This document shows, one piece after another, positions 17,346-25,377 of a stretch of 58,753 bases of DNA; the stretch's first letter is position 1, and every line of letters begins with the position of its first letter. This DNA is from an uncultured Actinomycetes bacterium (GTDB lineage: Bacteria; Actinomycetota; Acidimicrobiia; Acidimicrobiales; SZUA-35): NCBI GenBank assembly GCA_902826025.1, contig CADEDH010000042.1, positions 1 to 58,753 on the forward strand. Reading direction: 5' to 3'. Under the pieces are notes generated by a model. It made no database searches. It was given only the letters and a program-made list of their open reading frames with translations, and had not been told where the DNA came from. Made by a program: the position numbers and the translations under genes.

Positions 17346-18022
17346 GGTCGGCTCGGATCATGGGCGGTCGACGCCGTTGACCGTTGGTGCACGTCGTCAC
17401 CGAGCGCTTCGGCCCGGCTCCTGATGCCTCGCAGCATCTGGCGCATCATGGCGAAGTCGCCGAACTCCATCAGCACAACGCCCAGGATCGCCATCAGCGG
17501 GTGGGACCAGTCGTAGACGGCGTGGATGCGGGTGACGAGCCGGGTGCCGCCCGCCGCGGTCGGGGTCAACCGCCACGACCATGTGCTGTCGGGCTTGGTC
17601 CACAGCATCCACCGCCCGACCTCGTGGGAGTCCACGCGCAGCGCGGTCCGGTCGGTCGGTGTGGCCGACGGCGACATCGGGATCCACTGGCCGATCTCGA
17701 GATGCTGGAGCTCGGGCACGATCGTGGTGGCGCTCGGTCGGGCCAGGTTGTCGAGTAGATCGTGGCTGTAGAACCCGGCGCGGCCACAGCCGACCTGCAC
17801 CAGCCAAGGCCAGACCGCCGCCGGAGCCGCTGCGATCGTGATCGACCGTGTCGACACGAACGGCGCGTCGTGAAACATGGCGTCACCCGGCATGGCCGAT
17901 GCGACCTCGTCGTCGGTTGAACCCCAGCGAAGATGCCACCGCCGGTACAGCGGAGCCGTGATGAACACCGGCACGTCGGCCACGACCCGGAAGACACCAG
18001 CACCGGCAGACACATCGATCAC
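17330..18022 (-). CDS. SRPBCC-family protein
   Basis: A 230-residue protein. A short N-terminal extension (residues 1-55) precedes a START-like SRPBCC domain: STRSITIAAAPAAVWPWLVQVG opens the domain, GRAGFYSHDLLDNL gives the first helix, and TWSWRLTPTAAGGTRLVTRIHAVYDW gives the late strands, followed by a long amphipathic helix. Such domains bind hydrophobic ligands; the cell role here is unknown. The start is GTG with GGAGG about 7 bases upstream, a clear ribosome site. The 3' end overlaps the remnant gene on the opposite strand, which supports that remnant being non-functional. Expression is probably monocistronic. Confidence 0.8.
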   Translation of the reverse strand: MIDVSAGAGVFRVVADVPVFITAPLYRRWHLRWGSTDDEVASAMPGDAMFHDAPFVSTRSITIAAAPAAVWPWLVQVGCGRAGFYSHDLLDNLARPSATTIVPELQHLEIGQWIPMSPSATPTDRTALRVDSHEVGRWMLWTKPDSTWSWRLTPTAAGGTRLVTRIHAVYDWSHPLMAILGVVLMEFGDFAMMRQMLRGIRSRAEALGDDVHQRSTASTAHDPSRPHGMS

Positions 18023-18174
18023 GTCGAACCTCCAGGCTCAGCAGGCGCAACCGAGGTCCGGAGCAACGCGACGGGAGCGACTCACGTTCCCGAACCGCCA
18101 GCCTATGTCCGATCGTCCGTCTTCGCCCCGACCGAGGCGTTTGGCGGAGCACGGGGTCGGGATAGTCGAGGCGG

Positions 18175-18786
18175 GTGACCTTGTCTGCCCTCGCATTGAA
18201 CTGCACCCTGAAGCCCGGTGATGGTGACAGCAGCACCGCACTGATGCTCGAACAGCTGTGTGAGCAGCTCAGCCACCACGGGGTGTCGCACCGCACCGTG
18301 CGGGTGGCGAACCACGACATCAAACCCGGAGTGACGGCCGACGAGGGCGACGGCGACGAGTGGCCAGCGATCCGCGAGATGGTGCTCGACGCCGACATTC
18401 TGGTGATGGGTACGCCGATCTGGTTGGGTGCCCCATCCAGCATCTGCAAGCGGGTGGTCGAGCGGTTCGACGCCATGCTCGGCGAGATCGACGACGCCGG
18501 ACGTACGCCCCTGTTCGGCAAGGTCGCCGTCGTTGCCGTGGTCGGCAACGAGGATGGCGCACACCATGTGGCCGCCGAATGCTTCCAATGGCTGGGCGAT
18601 GTGGGCTACACCATCCCTGCCAGTGGCAGCGTCTACTGGGTGGGCGAGGCGCTGGGCTCGGTCGACTACAACCAGCTCGGCACGACGCCGGAGAAGGTGG
18701 CGTCGAGCCTGGCGATGACGGCGAGCAACGCGGCGCACCTGGCGCAGCTCCTCAAGTCCACGAACTACCCCGGCGCAGCCGGCTGA
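18175..18786 (+). CDS. Flavodoxin-like NAD(P)H-dependent FMN reductase
   Basis: A 203-residue flavodoxin-fold protein. The FMN phosphate loop is NCTLKPGDGDSSTALML at the N-terminus, the second flavin-contact loop is TPIWLGAPSSICKRVVERFD, and a third is VVGNEDGAHHVAAECFQWL. The family includes NADPH-dependent FMN reductases and quinone reductases. The start is GTG with a GAGGCGG ribosome-site candidate directly upstream. The stop codon lies inside a 32-bp perfect palindrome shared with the convergent gene. Physiological acceptor unknown. Confidence 0.86.
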   Translation: MTLSALALNCTLKPGDGDSSTALMLEQLCEQLSHHGVSHRTVRVANHDIKPGVTADEGDGDEWPAIREMVLDADILVMGTPIWLGAPSSICKRVVERFDAMLGEIDDAGRTPLFGKVAVVAVVGNEDGAHHVAAECFQWLGDVGYTIPASGSVYWVGEALGSVDYNQLGTTPEKVASSLAMTASNAAHLAQLLKSTNYPGAAG

Positions 18787-18810
18787 ATTTCCCGCGGGAA
18801 ATTCAGCCGG
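18779..18810. terminator. 32-bp perfect palindrome, bidirectional terminator containing both stop codons
   Basis: The arms CCGGCTGAATTTCCCG (18779-18794) and its exact complement (18795-18810) form a perfect 16-bp inverted repeat. The TGA of the plus-strand gene (18784-18786) and the TGA of the minus-strand gene (18805-18803) are both inside it, at mirror positions. It should work as a terminator in both directions. Confidence 0.8.
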
Positions 18811-19537
18811 CCCTCCGGTTGATGTGGAGGACGGGGTAGCGCTCGGCCAGGAGGCTGCGGCACAGCTCGCCGTTGGTCTCGGTGCTGACCCGGCTGAGGC
18901 GGGCCTGCTGGAGGTGGCGGGCCACGGCCGATCGTTCGACGGCGTCGCCTGTAGCGGGGTCGATCACGAGGGGGGCGTCGGGCCCCGCCGACAGGTCGAG
19001 ATCGCGACGGCGGGCGATCAGCCGTGCCTTCTCGGGCGACGGTGGCGCGTCGCCCAGCGTGAGGAGCGCCAAGCCGGGCGGGGTCCATCCTGAGCGCAGC
19101 AACGGCCGGCACACCCGGTCGGTGGCGGCCAGCACCGCCTTGCGCCGGAACTGGGCCCGCAGTTCGTCGAGCTCGGCCTCGGCCAGCCCCGGGAACGCCT
19201 CGACGAAGCCCCGCCCGTCGGCCACCCCGCCGTTGATCTCGTCACCGGCGAAGTGGCCGCCGAGTACCACCTCTACGGCCTCGACACCGGGCACGGCGGC
19301 GACGGCCTCCCGGGCGTCGGCCACCATTAGCCAGGCGAAGTTGGGGGCGCAGAAGAACGTTGGCAGTCGAAGGTGAACCTCGACCCGACCGGTGGCGCGG
19401 TCGACCGTGCACGACGCCACGAACCCGAGCTCGGTGATGGGCTCGTCGAGTTCGGGGTCGAGCACCCGGCCCAGCGCCTCCTGCACGGCCCCGATGAGAT
19501 CGGGCCCGGTGTCGGCGGCCAACGGATCGTCGGTCAT
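18803..19537 (-). CDS. MIP18/DUF59 iron-sulfur assembly protein, propane-monooxygenase associated type
   Basis: A 244-residue protein. The N-terminal MIP18 (DUF59) domain (about 10-105) begins VQEALGRVLDPELDEPITELGFV and has the cysteine in FFCAPNFAW. A C-terminal extension (about 110-244) is not found in simple SufT/PaaD proteins. This long form is the type I know from propane and acetone monooxygenase (prm/mim) operons, where it sits beside the amidohydrolase seen here and is thought to help mature the diiron enzyme. The upstream amidohydrolase ends 4 bases before this ATG, so the two are one operon. The monooxygenase itself is absent from the window. Function is inferred from family and context. 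Confidence 0.8.
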   Translation of the reverse strand: MTDDPLAADTGPDLIGAVQEALGRVLDPELDEPITELGFVASCTVDRATGRVEVHLRLPTFFCAPNFAWLMVADAREAVAAVPGVEAVEVVLGGHFAGDEINGGVADGRGFVEAFPGLAEAELDELRAQFRRKAVLAATDRVCRPLLRSGWTPPGLALLTLGDAPPSPEKARLIARRRDLDLSAGPDAPLVIDPATGDAVERSAVARHLQQARLSRVSTETNGELCRSLLAERYPVLHINRRAG

Positions 19538-19541
19538 CGGG

Positions 19542-20564
19542 TCAGGAGCCGGCGGTGGGCTGGGCCGCTTCCAGCTGGCACTGGGCCGGGACGTCGAGCC
19601 CGTAGAGCCGGGCCGCGTTCAACCCCAGGATCTTCTTCTTGCCGGCCGTGGTGAGCGGGGCGTAGTCGGCGAACTCGTCGCTGGCCGGGAAGTTCCAGTC
19701 GACGAACCGCTCCACCTGCCACTGGGGTTCCCAGATGGCGTAGTCGCTGCCGAACAGCATCCGGTCCTCGCCAACGAAGAACAGCAACTCGCCCATCACC
19801 TTGGCGAAGTAGTTGGGTCGGGCGTGCATCAGCCCGCCGGTCACCACCGACAGCCCGGCGTACACGTTGGGTTCCTGCACGGCGATGAAGCAGAAGTCCT
19901 CCAGGCGGGGGAGGCCAACATGGTCGACGATGAAGTTCAGATCCCCGAACTCGGTTGCCGCCTGGTCGACATCCGACACGTCGAAGGCGTCCTTGTCGAG
20001 CGGCCAGATCGTCGGGCCCTTGTGGAGATGGACGTTCTTGATCCCCAGCTCCAGGCACCGCTCCAGGAAACGGAACGCCTCGGGATCGCGCAGCGACCAC
20101 CCCCGGGAGCCCTGGCGCCATTCCGCCGTGTACAGCTTCACCCCCTTGCACCCGTAGCGGGCCACCTTCTCCTCGAAGGCCCGCATCCCCTCGTCGCCCT
20201 CCCGGGGGTCCCACCGGGTGTTGAGGATGAACCGGTCGGGGGCGGCGGCCACCAGCTGGGCGTTGCGTTCGGTGGTGTTGAAGCCCTCGGTGTACCACTC
20301 GGTCAGGTAGGTGGGCTGGAGGATGGCGACGTCGATGTGACCCCGCTCGAACAGATCGCCCAGGGCATCGTCGACCGAGTACTTCTGGAAGTGCTCGAAG
20401 TCCCACTGGGTCTCGGGTGGCCCCAGCCCGTTGTAGGCCTTGAAGCACTCGATCCATCCCTTGGCGTACCGCTCGGCCCCGGGCACCCAGTTGGCCTCGC
20501 TGGCGTCCCAGAAGTGGATGTGGCCGTCGACCACGAAATACGACTCGCCGTCCTTCTCGTACAC
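19542..20564 (-). CDS. Amidohydrolase-2 family protein, propane-monooxygenase associated type
   Basis: A 340-residue TIM-barrel metal-dependent hydrolase of the amidohydrolase-2 (decarboxylase-like) family. The metal motif is VDGHIHFWDAS at the N-terminus; later metal-ligand regions are GVKLYTAEW, VHLHKGPTIWPL, FIVDHVGLPR and LFGSDYAIWEPQW. Close relatives sit in propane 2-monooxygenase operons, where they are needed for activity although the reaction is unclear. I place the start at the GTG (20564), because relatives begin close to VYEKDG and a G-rich ribosome site precedes it; an ATG at 20600 is the alternative. The MIP18 gene follows after 4 bases. Confidence 0.82.
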   Translation of the reverse strand: MYEKDGESYFVVDGHIHFWDASEANWVPGAERYAKGWIECFKAYNGLGPPETQWDFEHFQKYSVDDALGDLFERGHIDVAILQPTYLTEWYTEGFNTTERNAQLVAAAPDRFILNTRWDPREGDEGMRAFEEKVARYGCKGVKLYTAEWRQGSRGWSLRDPEAFRFLERCLELGIKNVHLHKGPTIWPLDKDAFDVSDVDQAATEFGDLNFIVDHVGLPRLEDFCFIAVQEPNVYAGLSVVTGGLMHARPNYFAKVMGELLFFVGEDRMLFGSDYAIWEPQWQVERFVDWNFPASDEFADYAPLTTAGKKKILGLNAARLYGLDVPAQCQLEAAQPTAGS

Positions 20565-20635
20565 GGTCCCCCCCCGGGAGTTTGTGTTGGCCCACCGCAA
20601 GCGATGACGGCGGCGCTCGGCCCAACTCTAGTACG

Positions 20636-20698
20636 GGAGGTTTCGCCGCAGGCGAAACTCCAAGCAGCCCGAAGGGCTGCCGTCCCCGAACAGGGGAC
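20636..20698. repeat. Three tandem hairpins in a divergent promoter gap
   Basis: Three inverted repeats follow each other: GGAG-G-TTTCGCC/GGCGAAACTCC with a GCA loop (20636-20661, one bulged G), GCAGCCC/GGGCTGC with a GAA loop (20664-20680), and GTCCCC/GGGGAC with a GAACA loop (20682-20698). They fill most of the space between the amidohydrolase and the ABM-domain gene. Their role is unknown. Confidence 0.7.
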
Positions 20699-20713
20699 AC
20701 CTAGAATCCGGGC

Positions 20714-21040
20714 ATGATCCTCATCACCGTCAAGTTTCCGATTCGGCCGGACAAGATGGACGAGTGGCGGGAGCTTTCGGCCTTCTACGCTGCCGCCGTG
20801 AACGCCGAGCCGGGATGCCAGTTCTTCGAGTTCGCCCAGAGCGTCGACGAGCCCGACACCTTCGTGTGCATCGAGGGCTTCACCGATGCCGCCGCCGGCC
20901 AGAGTCACATGCAGCAGCCCCACGTTGCCCGGTTCATGGGCGAGATGCCCGACATCGTCTCGGCCCGACCCAAGATCATCTACGTCGACGCCGACGAGGT
21001 GTCGGGGTTCGTCGAGATGGGGGAGATCACGCCCCGCTGA
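20714..21040 (+). CDS. Antibiotic biosynthesis monooxygenase (ABM) domain protein
   Basis: A 108-residue dimeric alpha-beta barrel protein. It follows the ABM pattern: ILITVKFPIRPDKMDEW, then a helix, EPGCQFFEFAQSVDEPDTFVCIEGF, and SHMQQPHVARFMGEMPDIV. Members act as cofactor-free quinol monooxygenases or bind small ligands. It is divergent from the amidohydrolase-MIP18 pair, separated by a cluster of hairpins, and may share regulation with it. The ATG has no strong ribosome site; TAGAAT 13 bases upstream could be a -10 box, which would make the mRNA almost leaderless. Confidence 0.87.
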   Translation: MILITVKFPIRPDKMDEWRELSAFYAAAVNAEPGCQFFEFAQSVDEPDTFVCIEGFTDAAAGQSHMQQPHVARFMGEMPDIVSARPKIIYVDADEVSGFVEMGEITPR

Positions 21041-21110
21041 CCGGTCTCGGGGCCGCACAGCAGGTCGAGGTCGGCCAGCGGGGCCAGCGGAGGGGCCAAG
21101 GCCAGTCGGC

Positions 21111-22733
21111 TCAGCCCGCCACCCGCCGAGCCCGGAGCACGACGTCGTCCACGTGGTGGCCCGACGCCGCGCCAGGGGGGCGGGGGCGCTTCTCGTTGCG
21201 CTCGATCACCCACTCCGGGGAGGAGGCCAGCACGGCCGCCACATCTTCCACCCGGACGTAGGCATCGGGGTCGAACGGGCGGCTCTGGGTGCGGACGTCG
21301 ACCGGGGTCCGCATCGGGGCCAGGTCGTGGCTCACCACCAGCAGGGTGCCGCCGGGGGCGACGGCAGCCAGCACATTCTGGACGGCCCGGCCGTCGGGGG
21401 TGCGGGGGATCGAGGCGTACTGCGCCGAGACCAGATCGAACGCCGCCGGCTCGAACGGGGCCGGCCCGTTGGCGTCGGCCCGGAGGTACCCGATCGCCAG
21501 GTGGCGCTCGGCGGCGGCGCCGGCCACGTGGTCGAGGGCCCGCTGGGAGATGTCCGACGCCGTCACCGTCCACCCCTGCTCGGCCAGCCACACGGCGTCG
21601 CCCCCCTCGCCCGCCCCCACGTCGAGGGCGCGGCCCGGCGTCAGGTCCGCCACCTCGGCCACCAGGGTGCCGTTGGGGTTGCCGCTCCACATCCGCCCCC
21701 CGCCGTAGCGGTGGTCCCAGTCGGTCTCGTTGGCCGACGGCCGGGCCGCCGCCGCCAGATCCTCATCGGCCAGGCTGAAGGCGATCATGGCCCCCACCCA
21801 GCTCCCGTTGGCCGCGGCCGAGATCACCTGTTGGCTGGGGTCGGTCACGTTGCCGGCGGCGTAGACCCCGGGCACGGAGGTCTCGCCCGCCGACGTGGTC
21901 TCGATGTGATCGCCCAGGCCGGTGGGGTGCAGCACCGGCTCCAGGCCGAGCGGGGCCAAGGCCTCGGCCCGGGCCCGCCACCGGGCTCCTACGGCCACGG
22001 CGTCGGCGTCGATGCGCCGGCCGCCGGCGAGCTCGACGGCGACCAGGCGGCCGTTGTCGTCGCTGACGATCCGGGTGACCGTCCCGTCGATCACCTCCAC
22101 CCCGGCGGCCCGCATGGCGATGAGCTCGGGATGGTCGGGATCGACGGAGCCGTCGTGCACCACGATCGTGAACTGCTGGGTCAGCTGGCGGAACAGGCGG
22201 GCCGGGTGGAGGCCCAGGGGGTGGGTGACCACGGCCACGATCCGCTGGTCCCGCACCTCGTAGCCGTGGCAGAACGGGCAGTGGATCACGTCCCCGCCCC
22301 AGTGCTGAGCCAGGCCCTCAATAGCGGGCAGCTCATCGACGATCCCGGTGGCGGCCAGCACCCGCCGGGCCACCACGGTGTTGCCGCCGGTCAGCTCCAC
22401 CACGAACCGGTCGCCCCGGCGGCGTACGGCGGTGGCCAGGCCGGCCACCACCTCGGCTCCGTAGCGGCGGACCTCGTCCCGCCCGATGGCGGTGAGCTCG
22501 GAGGGGGGGATGCCCTCGTGGCCCAGGAAGCTGTGCATCTGGGCGGCCGGGGCGTTGCGGGGCTCGCCGGCGTCGATCACGATCACGCCCCGGCGCTGCC
22601 GCCCCAGCTGGAGCGCAGCCGCCAGCCCGGCGGCCGAGCCGCCGATGACGGCCACGTCGCAGTGGCGTTCGAACGTGCGGGGCTGCTGGTGCTCGTGGTG
22701 GTGGTGATGATCGTGGTGCTCGTGATCGCTCAT
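21111..22733 (-). CDS. Thioredoxin-reductase-like oxidoreductase fused to SAM methyltransferase
   Basis: A 540-residue two-domain protein. Residues 1-18 are extremely His-rich (HHDHHHHHEH), a probable metal-binding tail. Residues 25-330 form an FAD/NAD(P)-dependent thioredoxin-reductase-like domain with the FAD loop GGSAAG, the redox pair CPFC (Cys152/Cys155) and GVYAAGNVTDP. Residues 335-540 form a class I methyltransferase with ALDVGAGEGGDAVWLAEQGW. This fusion is known as an annotated family in actinobacteria, but its substrate is not established; metal or metalloid detoxification would fit the His tail and the dithiol. It is divergent from an XRE-cupin regulator. The start is taken at the ATG 22733, where the His tail begins. 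Confidence 0.88.
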   Translation of the reverse strand: MSDHEHHDHHHHHEHQQPRTFERHCDVAVIGGSAAGLAAALQLGRQRRGVIVIDAGEPRNAPAAQMHSFLGHEGIPPSELTAIGRDEVRRYGAEVVAGLATAVRRRGDRFVVELTGGNTVVARRVLAATGIVDELPAIEGLAQHWGGDVIHCPFCHGYEVRDQRIVAVVTHPLGLHPARLFRQLTQQFTIVVHDGSVDPDHPELIAMRAAGVEVIDGTVTRIVSDDNGRLVAVELAGGRRIDADAVAVGARWRARAEALAPLGLEPVLHPTGLGDHIETTSAGETSVPGVYAAGNVTDPSQQVISAAANGSWVGAMIAFSLADEDLAAAARPSANETDWDHRYGGGRMWSGNPNGTLVAEVADLTPGRALDVGAGEGGDAVWLAEQGWTVTASDISQRALDHVAGAAAERHLAIGYLRADANGPAPFEPAAFDLVSAQYASIPRTPDGRAVQNVLAAVAPGGTLLVVSHDLAPMRTPVDVRTQSRPFDPDAYVRVEDVAAVLASSPEWVIERNEKRPRPPGAASGHHVDDVVLRARRVAG

Positions 22734-22764
22734 GGCTCCGACGATACGCCCCGACGGAGAAGCT

Positions 22765-22792
22765 GCAAGATCTCTTGCTGGATTCGCAAGAT
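22765..22792. promoter_or_regulatory. Putative operator of the XRE-cupin regulator
   Basis: GCAAGATCTCTTGC (22765-22778) is an inverted repeat with 6-base arms and a 2-base centre, and a third half-site GCAAGAT follows (22786-22792). It lies in the 78-base divergent gap, close to both starts, and is the natural target for the helix-turn-helix protein encoded next to it. Confidence 0.5.
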
Positions 22793-22811
22793 GGGCGGTA
22801 CGGTGGCCGGC

Positions 22812-23381
22812 ATGGCAGAACCGGCTGCGATCGAAGAGGTGGTACGGACCCGGCTCCGCAGCCTGCGTCACGCCCAGGGCTTGTCGCTCGACGAAGTGGC
22901 GGCCCGGGCCAACCTCAGCCCGTCGACGATCAGCCGGGTGGAGACGGGCAAGCGGACGATCGGCCTCGACGTTCTGGTGCCGCTGGCCGGTGCCCTGGGG
23001 GTGGGGCTCGAGGCCCTACTCGACGTGCGGGACGACGACGACGTGGTCATCCGCCCCGAGGCCGCCAGCCGAGGCGGTCGCACCACCTGGCTGCTTAGCC
23101 GCCCCTCCGGCAACACGCTGGCCATCAAGATGCGGCTGGAGCCCAGCGAGCAGGCGCCCCGCCAGCAGGTCCATCCCGGCCACGACTGGTTCTTCGTGAT
23201 CGAGGGCCGGATCCGGCTCCTGCTGGGGGAGCGGGAGATCATGGTGGAGACCGGCCAGGCGGCCGAGTTCGCCACGATGACCCCCCATGCCACCCAGGCC
23301 GTCGACGGGCCGGCCGAGCTCATCATGATCTTCGACCGCGACGGCCACCGGGCCCACGTCCACCGCGACCCGACCGGTTAG
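22812..23381 (+). CDS. XRE-family regulator with cupin sensor domain
   Basis: A 189-residue regulator. The N-terminal helix-turn-helix (residues 10-65; LRHAQGLSLDEVAARANLS and STISRVETGKRTIGLDVL) is joined to a C-terminal cupin (about 100-185), in which HPGHDWFFVIEGRIRLLLGE and MTPHATQAVDGPAELIMIFD are the two cupin motifs; the His residues could bind metal. The frame is open for nearly 2 kb upstream, but that is a shadow of the opposite gene; the ATG at 22812 starts the real protein. It is divergent from the thioredoxin-reductase/methyltransferase fusion and probably represses it through the GCAAGA repeats. The ligand is unknown. Confidence 0.88.
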   Translation: MAEPAAIEEVVRTRLRSLRHAQGLSLDEVAARANLSPSTISRVETGKRTIGLDVLVPLAGALGVGLEALLDVRDDDDVVIRPEAASRGGRTTWLLSRPSGNTLAIKMRLEPSEQAPRQQVHPGHDWFFVIEGRIRLLLGEREIMVETGQAAEFATMTPHATQAVDGPAELIMIFDRDGHRAHVHRDPTG

Positions 23382-23423
23382 TACCGCACCTGGCCGGCGG
23401 AGCCCCTCGCCGGTGCCCTGCGC

Positions 23424-24791
23424 TCAGCCGCCGGGACAGCCGGGCCGGGGGGCCTCACCGTCGAGCCGGGCCGACAACCAGTCGAACGCCGGGCCCAGGG
23501 CAGCGAACAGCACCGAGCCGTGGTCGAGGCCGGGATAGACCACCCGGGTGACGTTGGCGCCGGCGTCGCAGGCCCGGGCCTGGTAATCGGCGCTCCAGGC
23601 GACGGGAACGACGGCGTCGGCCTCGCCATGGAAGAGGTAGACGGGCACATCGGTCGGCTGGCGGCCGGCGACGTTGGCTTCGAGGGCGGCCTGCCACTCG
23701 GCGTCGGGGCCATCGGCGGTGAACAACTCCGCCGGGTCCTCGGTCCCGAAGGCGGCGAGCACGTCGCCGACGCAGCCGTCCTCGACGGTGGGCAGGGCGG
23801 CCAGGCCCCGCTCCGACAGCACCGAACCCAGGCTGAGGTCGGGGTAGGCGGCGTGGAACCCGGACACCGTCATCATGGCGAACCCGGTGTCCTGCCCGGA
23901 GGCCGGGGGCCAGCTGGTGACGCGTCGACCCAACTCGGTGGCCGGTGCACCCGCCACCGCCCCCACCAGGCGGAGGTCGGGGGCGTAGGCCGGGGCCAGC
24001 TCGGCGGCGAATATGGCGGCGCTGCCGCCCTGCGAATGGCCGAGCACGGCGACCGCCGAGGAGGCGTCGACCCCGGTACCGGGCAGATGGCTGGCCGCCC
24101 GGGCCAGGTCGATCACGTCCCGGCCGGCCAGCTGACCCACGAGGTAGGGGTGGCCGCCCGGGGTACCCAGGCCCCGGTAGTCGGTGGCGGCCAGCACCCA
24201 GCCCTGGGCCATGGCGCCAGCGGCCACCGCCGCCACCTCCTGGCTGCCGGCCGCTCCCGGGCTGGCCAGGGCCCGGGACGGGGCACAGGCATCGGCCACG
24301 CCGGTGGTCGAGTGGGCCAGCGCCACGACCCGGCGGCCGGCCGCCGGTGGCGGAGCGGCCGGCACCACCACCAGCCCCGACACTGCCACCGGGTCTCCGT
24401 TCTCGGCCGACGAGCGGTACAGCACCTGCCAGGCCGTGCCGCCCCCGATCGGGTCGGGCAGCGGCCGGGCCCAGATCACCGAACCGGGATCCCCCGGGGG
24501 GAGGGGATCGGGCGGAACGTAGAAGGCGTCGCCCTCCGGCGCCGCCAGCAGGGGGCCGCCGGAGGAGGACGGGGGCGGCGGGCCGGTGGAGCCCGGGGCG
24601 CCGTCCCCGGGCGAGGCGGTGGACGGCGTGGCCGGCGCCGACGGCGGGCTGGCGGGCCGGTCGTCGGCCGCGCTGCACGCCACCACCAGCGCGGTCAGAG
24701 CCGCCAGCAAGGGCGTCAGCAGGAAGCCTGCGATCGGCCGGCGGCGTCGGTGAGGGCTACCACCCGTCGTTTCCGTCGCAATCGGAGCCAA
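23424..24791 (-). CDS. Secreted lipoprotein of the secretory-lipase family
   Basis: A 455-residue alpha/beta hydrolase. A basic start, a hydrophobic stretch and the lipobox-like LVVAC make it a probable lipoprotein; a disordered Pro/Ser/Thr-rich linker runs to about residue 90. The catalytic set can be seen: nucleophile Ser in GHSQGG, Asp in GEADAVVP and His in GLDHGS. Conserved cysteines (for example CAPS and CVGD) probably form disulfides. The family resembles fungal secretory lipases (LIP family) and acts on lipids or esters outside the cell. It is preceded by an SRPBCC gene on the same strand and followed by the convergent XRE-cupin regulator with a 42-base gap. Confidence 0.87.
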   Translation of the reverse strand: MAPIATETTGGSPHRRRRPIAGFLLTPLLAALTALVVACSAADDRPASPPSAPATPSTASPGDGAPGSTGPPPPSSSGGPLLAAPEGDAFYVPPDPLPPGDPGSVIWARPLPDPIGGGTAWQVLYRSSAENGDPVAVSGLVVVPAAPPPAAGRRVVALAHSTTGVADACAPSRALASPGAAGSQEVAAVAAGAMAQGWVLAATDYRGLGTPGGHPYLVGQLAGRDVIDLARAASHLPGTGVDASSAVAVLGHSQGGSAAIFAAELAPAYAPDLRLVGAVAGAPATELGRRVTSWPPASGQDTGFAMMTVSGFHAAYPDLSLGSVLSERGLAALPTVEDGCVGDVLAAFGTEDPAELFTADGPDAEWQAALEANVAGRQPTDVPVYLFHGEADAVVPVAWSADYQARACDAGANVTRVVYPGLDHGSVLFAALGPAFDWLSARLDGEAPRPGCPGG

Positions 24792-24831
24792 GCTCCGCCA
24801 CGGTAGCAGCCGTCACCGGCTGATGACCGGC

Positions 24832-24850
24832 CCGGCCCCGCCGGGGCCGG
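24832..24850 (-). terminator. GC hairpin after the SRPBCC gene
   Basis: CCGGCCCC and GGGGCCGG pair over a GCC loop, inside a longer run of GGCCGG-like sequence. The hairpin lies 24 bases past the stop of the minus-strand SRPBCC gene (24874) and before the lipase start. Confidence 0.55.
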
Positions 24851-24873
24851 CACCGGCCATCCTCCGGGGATGA

Positions 24874-25359
24874 TCAGGCGCCGGTTTCGGCGGTGGCCTT
24901 GATGCCCCGCAGGGTGGCGGAGATGCTCTCCCGGTTCGAGTCGGCCCGGGCGTCCATGTCGGCCTGGGTCTCCATGTTCGGGGTCTTCGTCCGCAGGTGC
25001 CAGGTCTCGGTGAGCACCGTGCCGTCGCCGTCGGGCTGGAGCTCGTAGCGCCACAGGGCGTAGTTGCCGGCCAGGCCCCCGGTCACGAAGGCGTACGCCC
25101 GCTCATCGTCGCGCTCGATGATCTCCACCGGCGCCTTCCATTCCATGTCGCCCCGGCGATTCACGCCCACGAACATGTCGCCCACCTGGCCCGTGCCCGG
25201 CTCGCCGTCGGCCCCCTTGCGCCAGTAGCCGCCGGTGTTCTCCGAACTCCACTCGCCGTAGCGGTCCATGGCCGTGACGAGGGCCCACACCTTGGCCGGC
25301 GGGGCCTCGATGCGGATCGACTCGGAGATCTCCATCAGCGGGGTGTTGTCGTCGCTCAT
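24874..25359 (-). CDS. SRPBCC-family polyketide cyclase/dehydrase-like protein
   Basis: A 161-residue START-like protein. It opens with ISESIRIEAPPAKVWALVTAMDRYGEW, the standard first strand and helix of SRPBCC proteins. The middle strands are GDMFVGVNRRGDMEWKAP and IERDDERAYAFV, and a long C-terminal helix contains SNRESISATLRGIK. The domain binds a small hydrophobic ligand in a deep cavity; the function is unknown. The start is the ATG at 25359, since 19 upstream in-frame codons fall in a region with a hairpin. It lies between an aldo/keto reductase and a lipase, all on the minus strand, but terminators on both sides suggest separate transcription. Confidence 0.86.
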   Translation of the reverse strand: MSDDNTPLMEISESIRIEAPPAKVWALVTAMDRYGEWSSENTGGYWRKGADGEPGTGQVGDMFVGVNRRGDMEWKAPVEIIERDDERAYAFVTGGLAGNYALWRYELQPDGDGTVLTETWHLRTKTPNMETQADMDARADSNRESISATLRGIKATAETGA

Positions 25360-25377
25360 GGCCCGGAGTCTGTCGAA

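Noticed and set aside
20886..23381. 831-codon plus-strand frame
   Set aside because: The first 640 codons are the antisense shadow of the reductase/methyltransferase fusion; only 22812-23381 encodes a real XRE-cupin protein.
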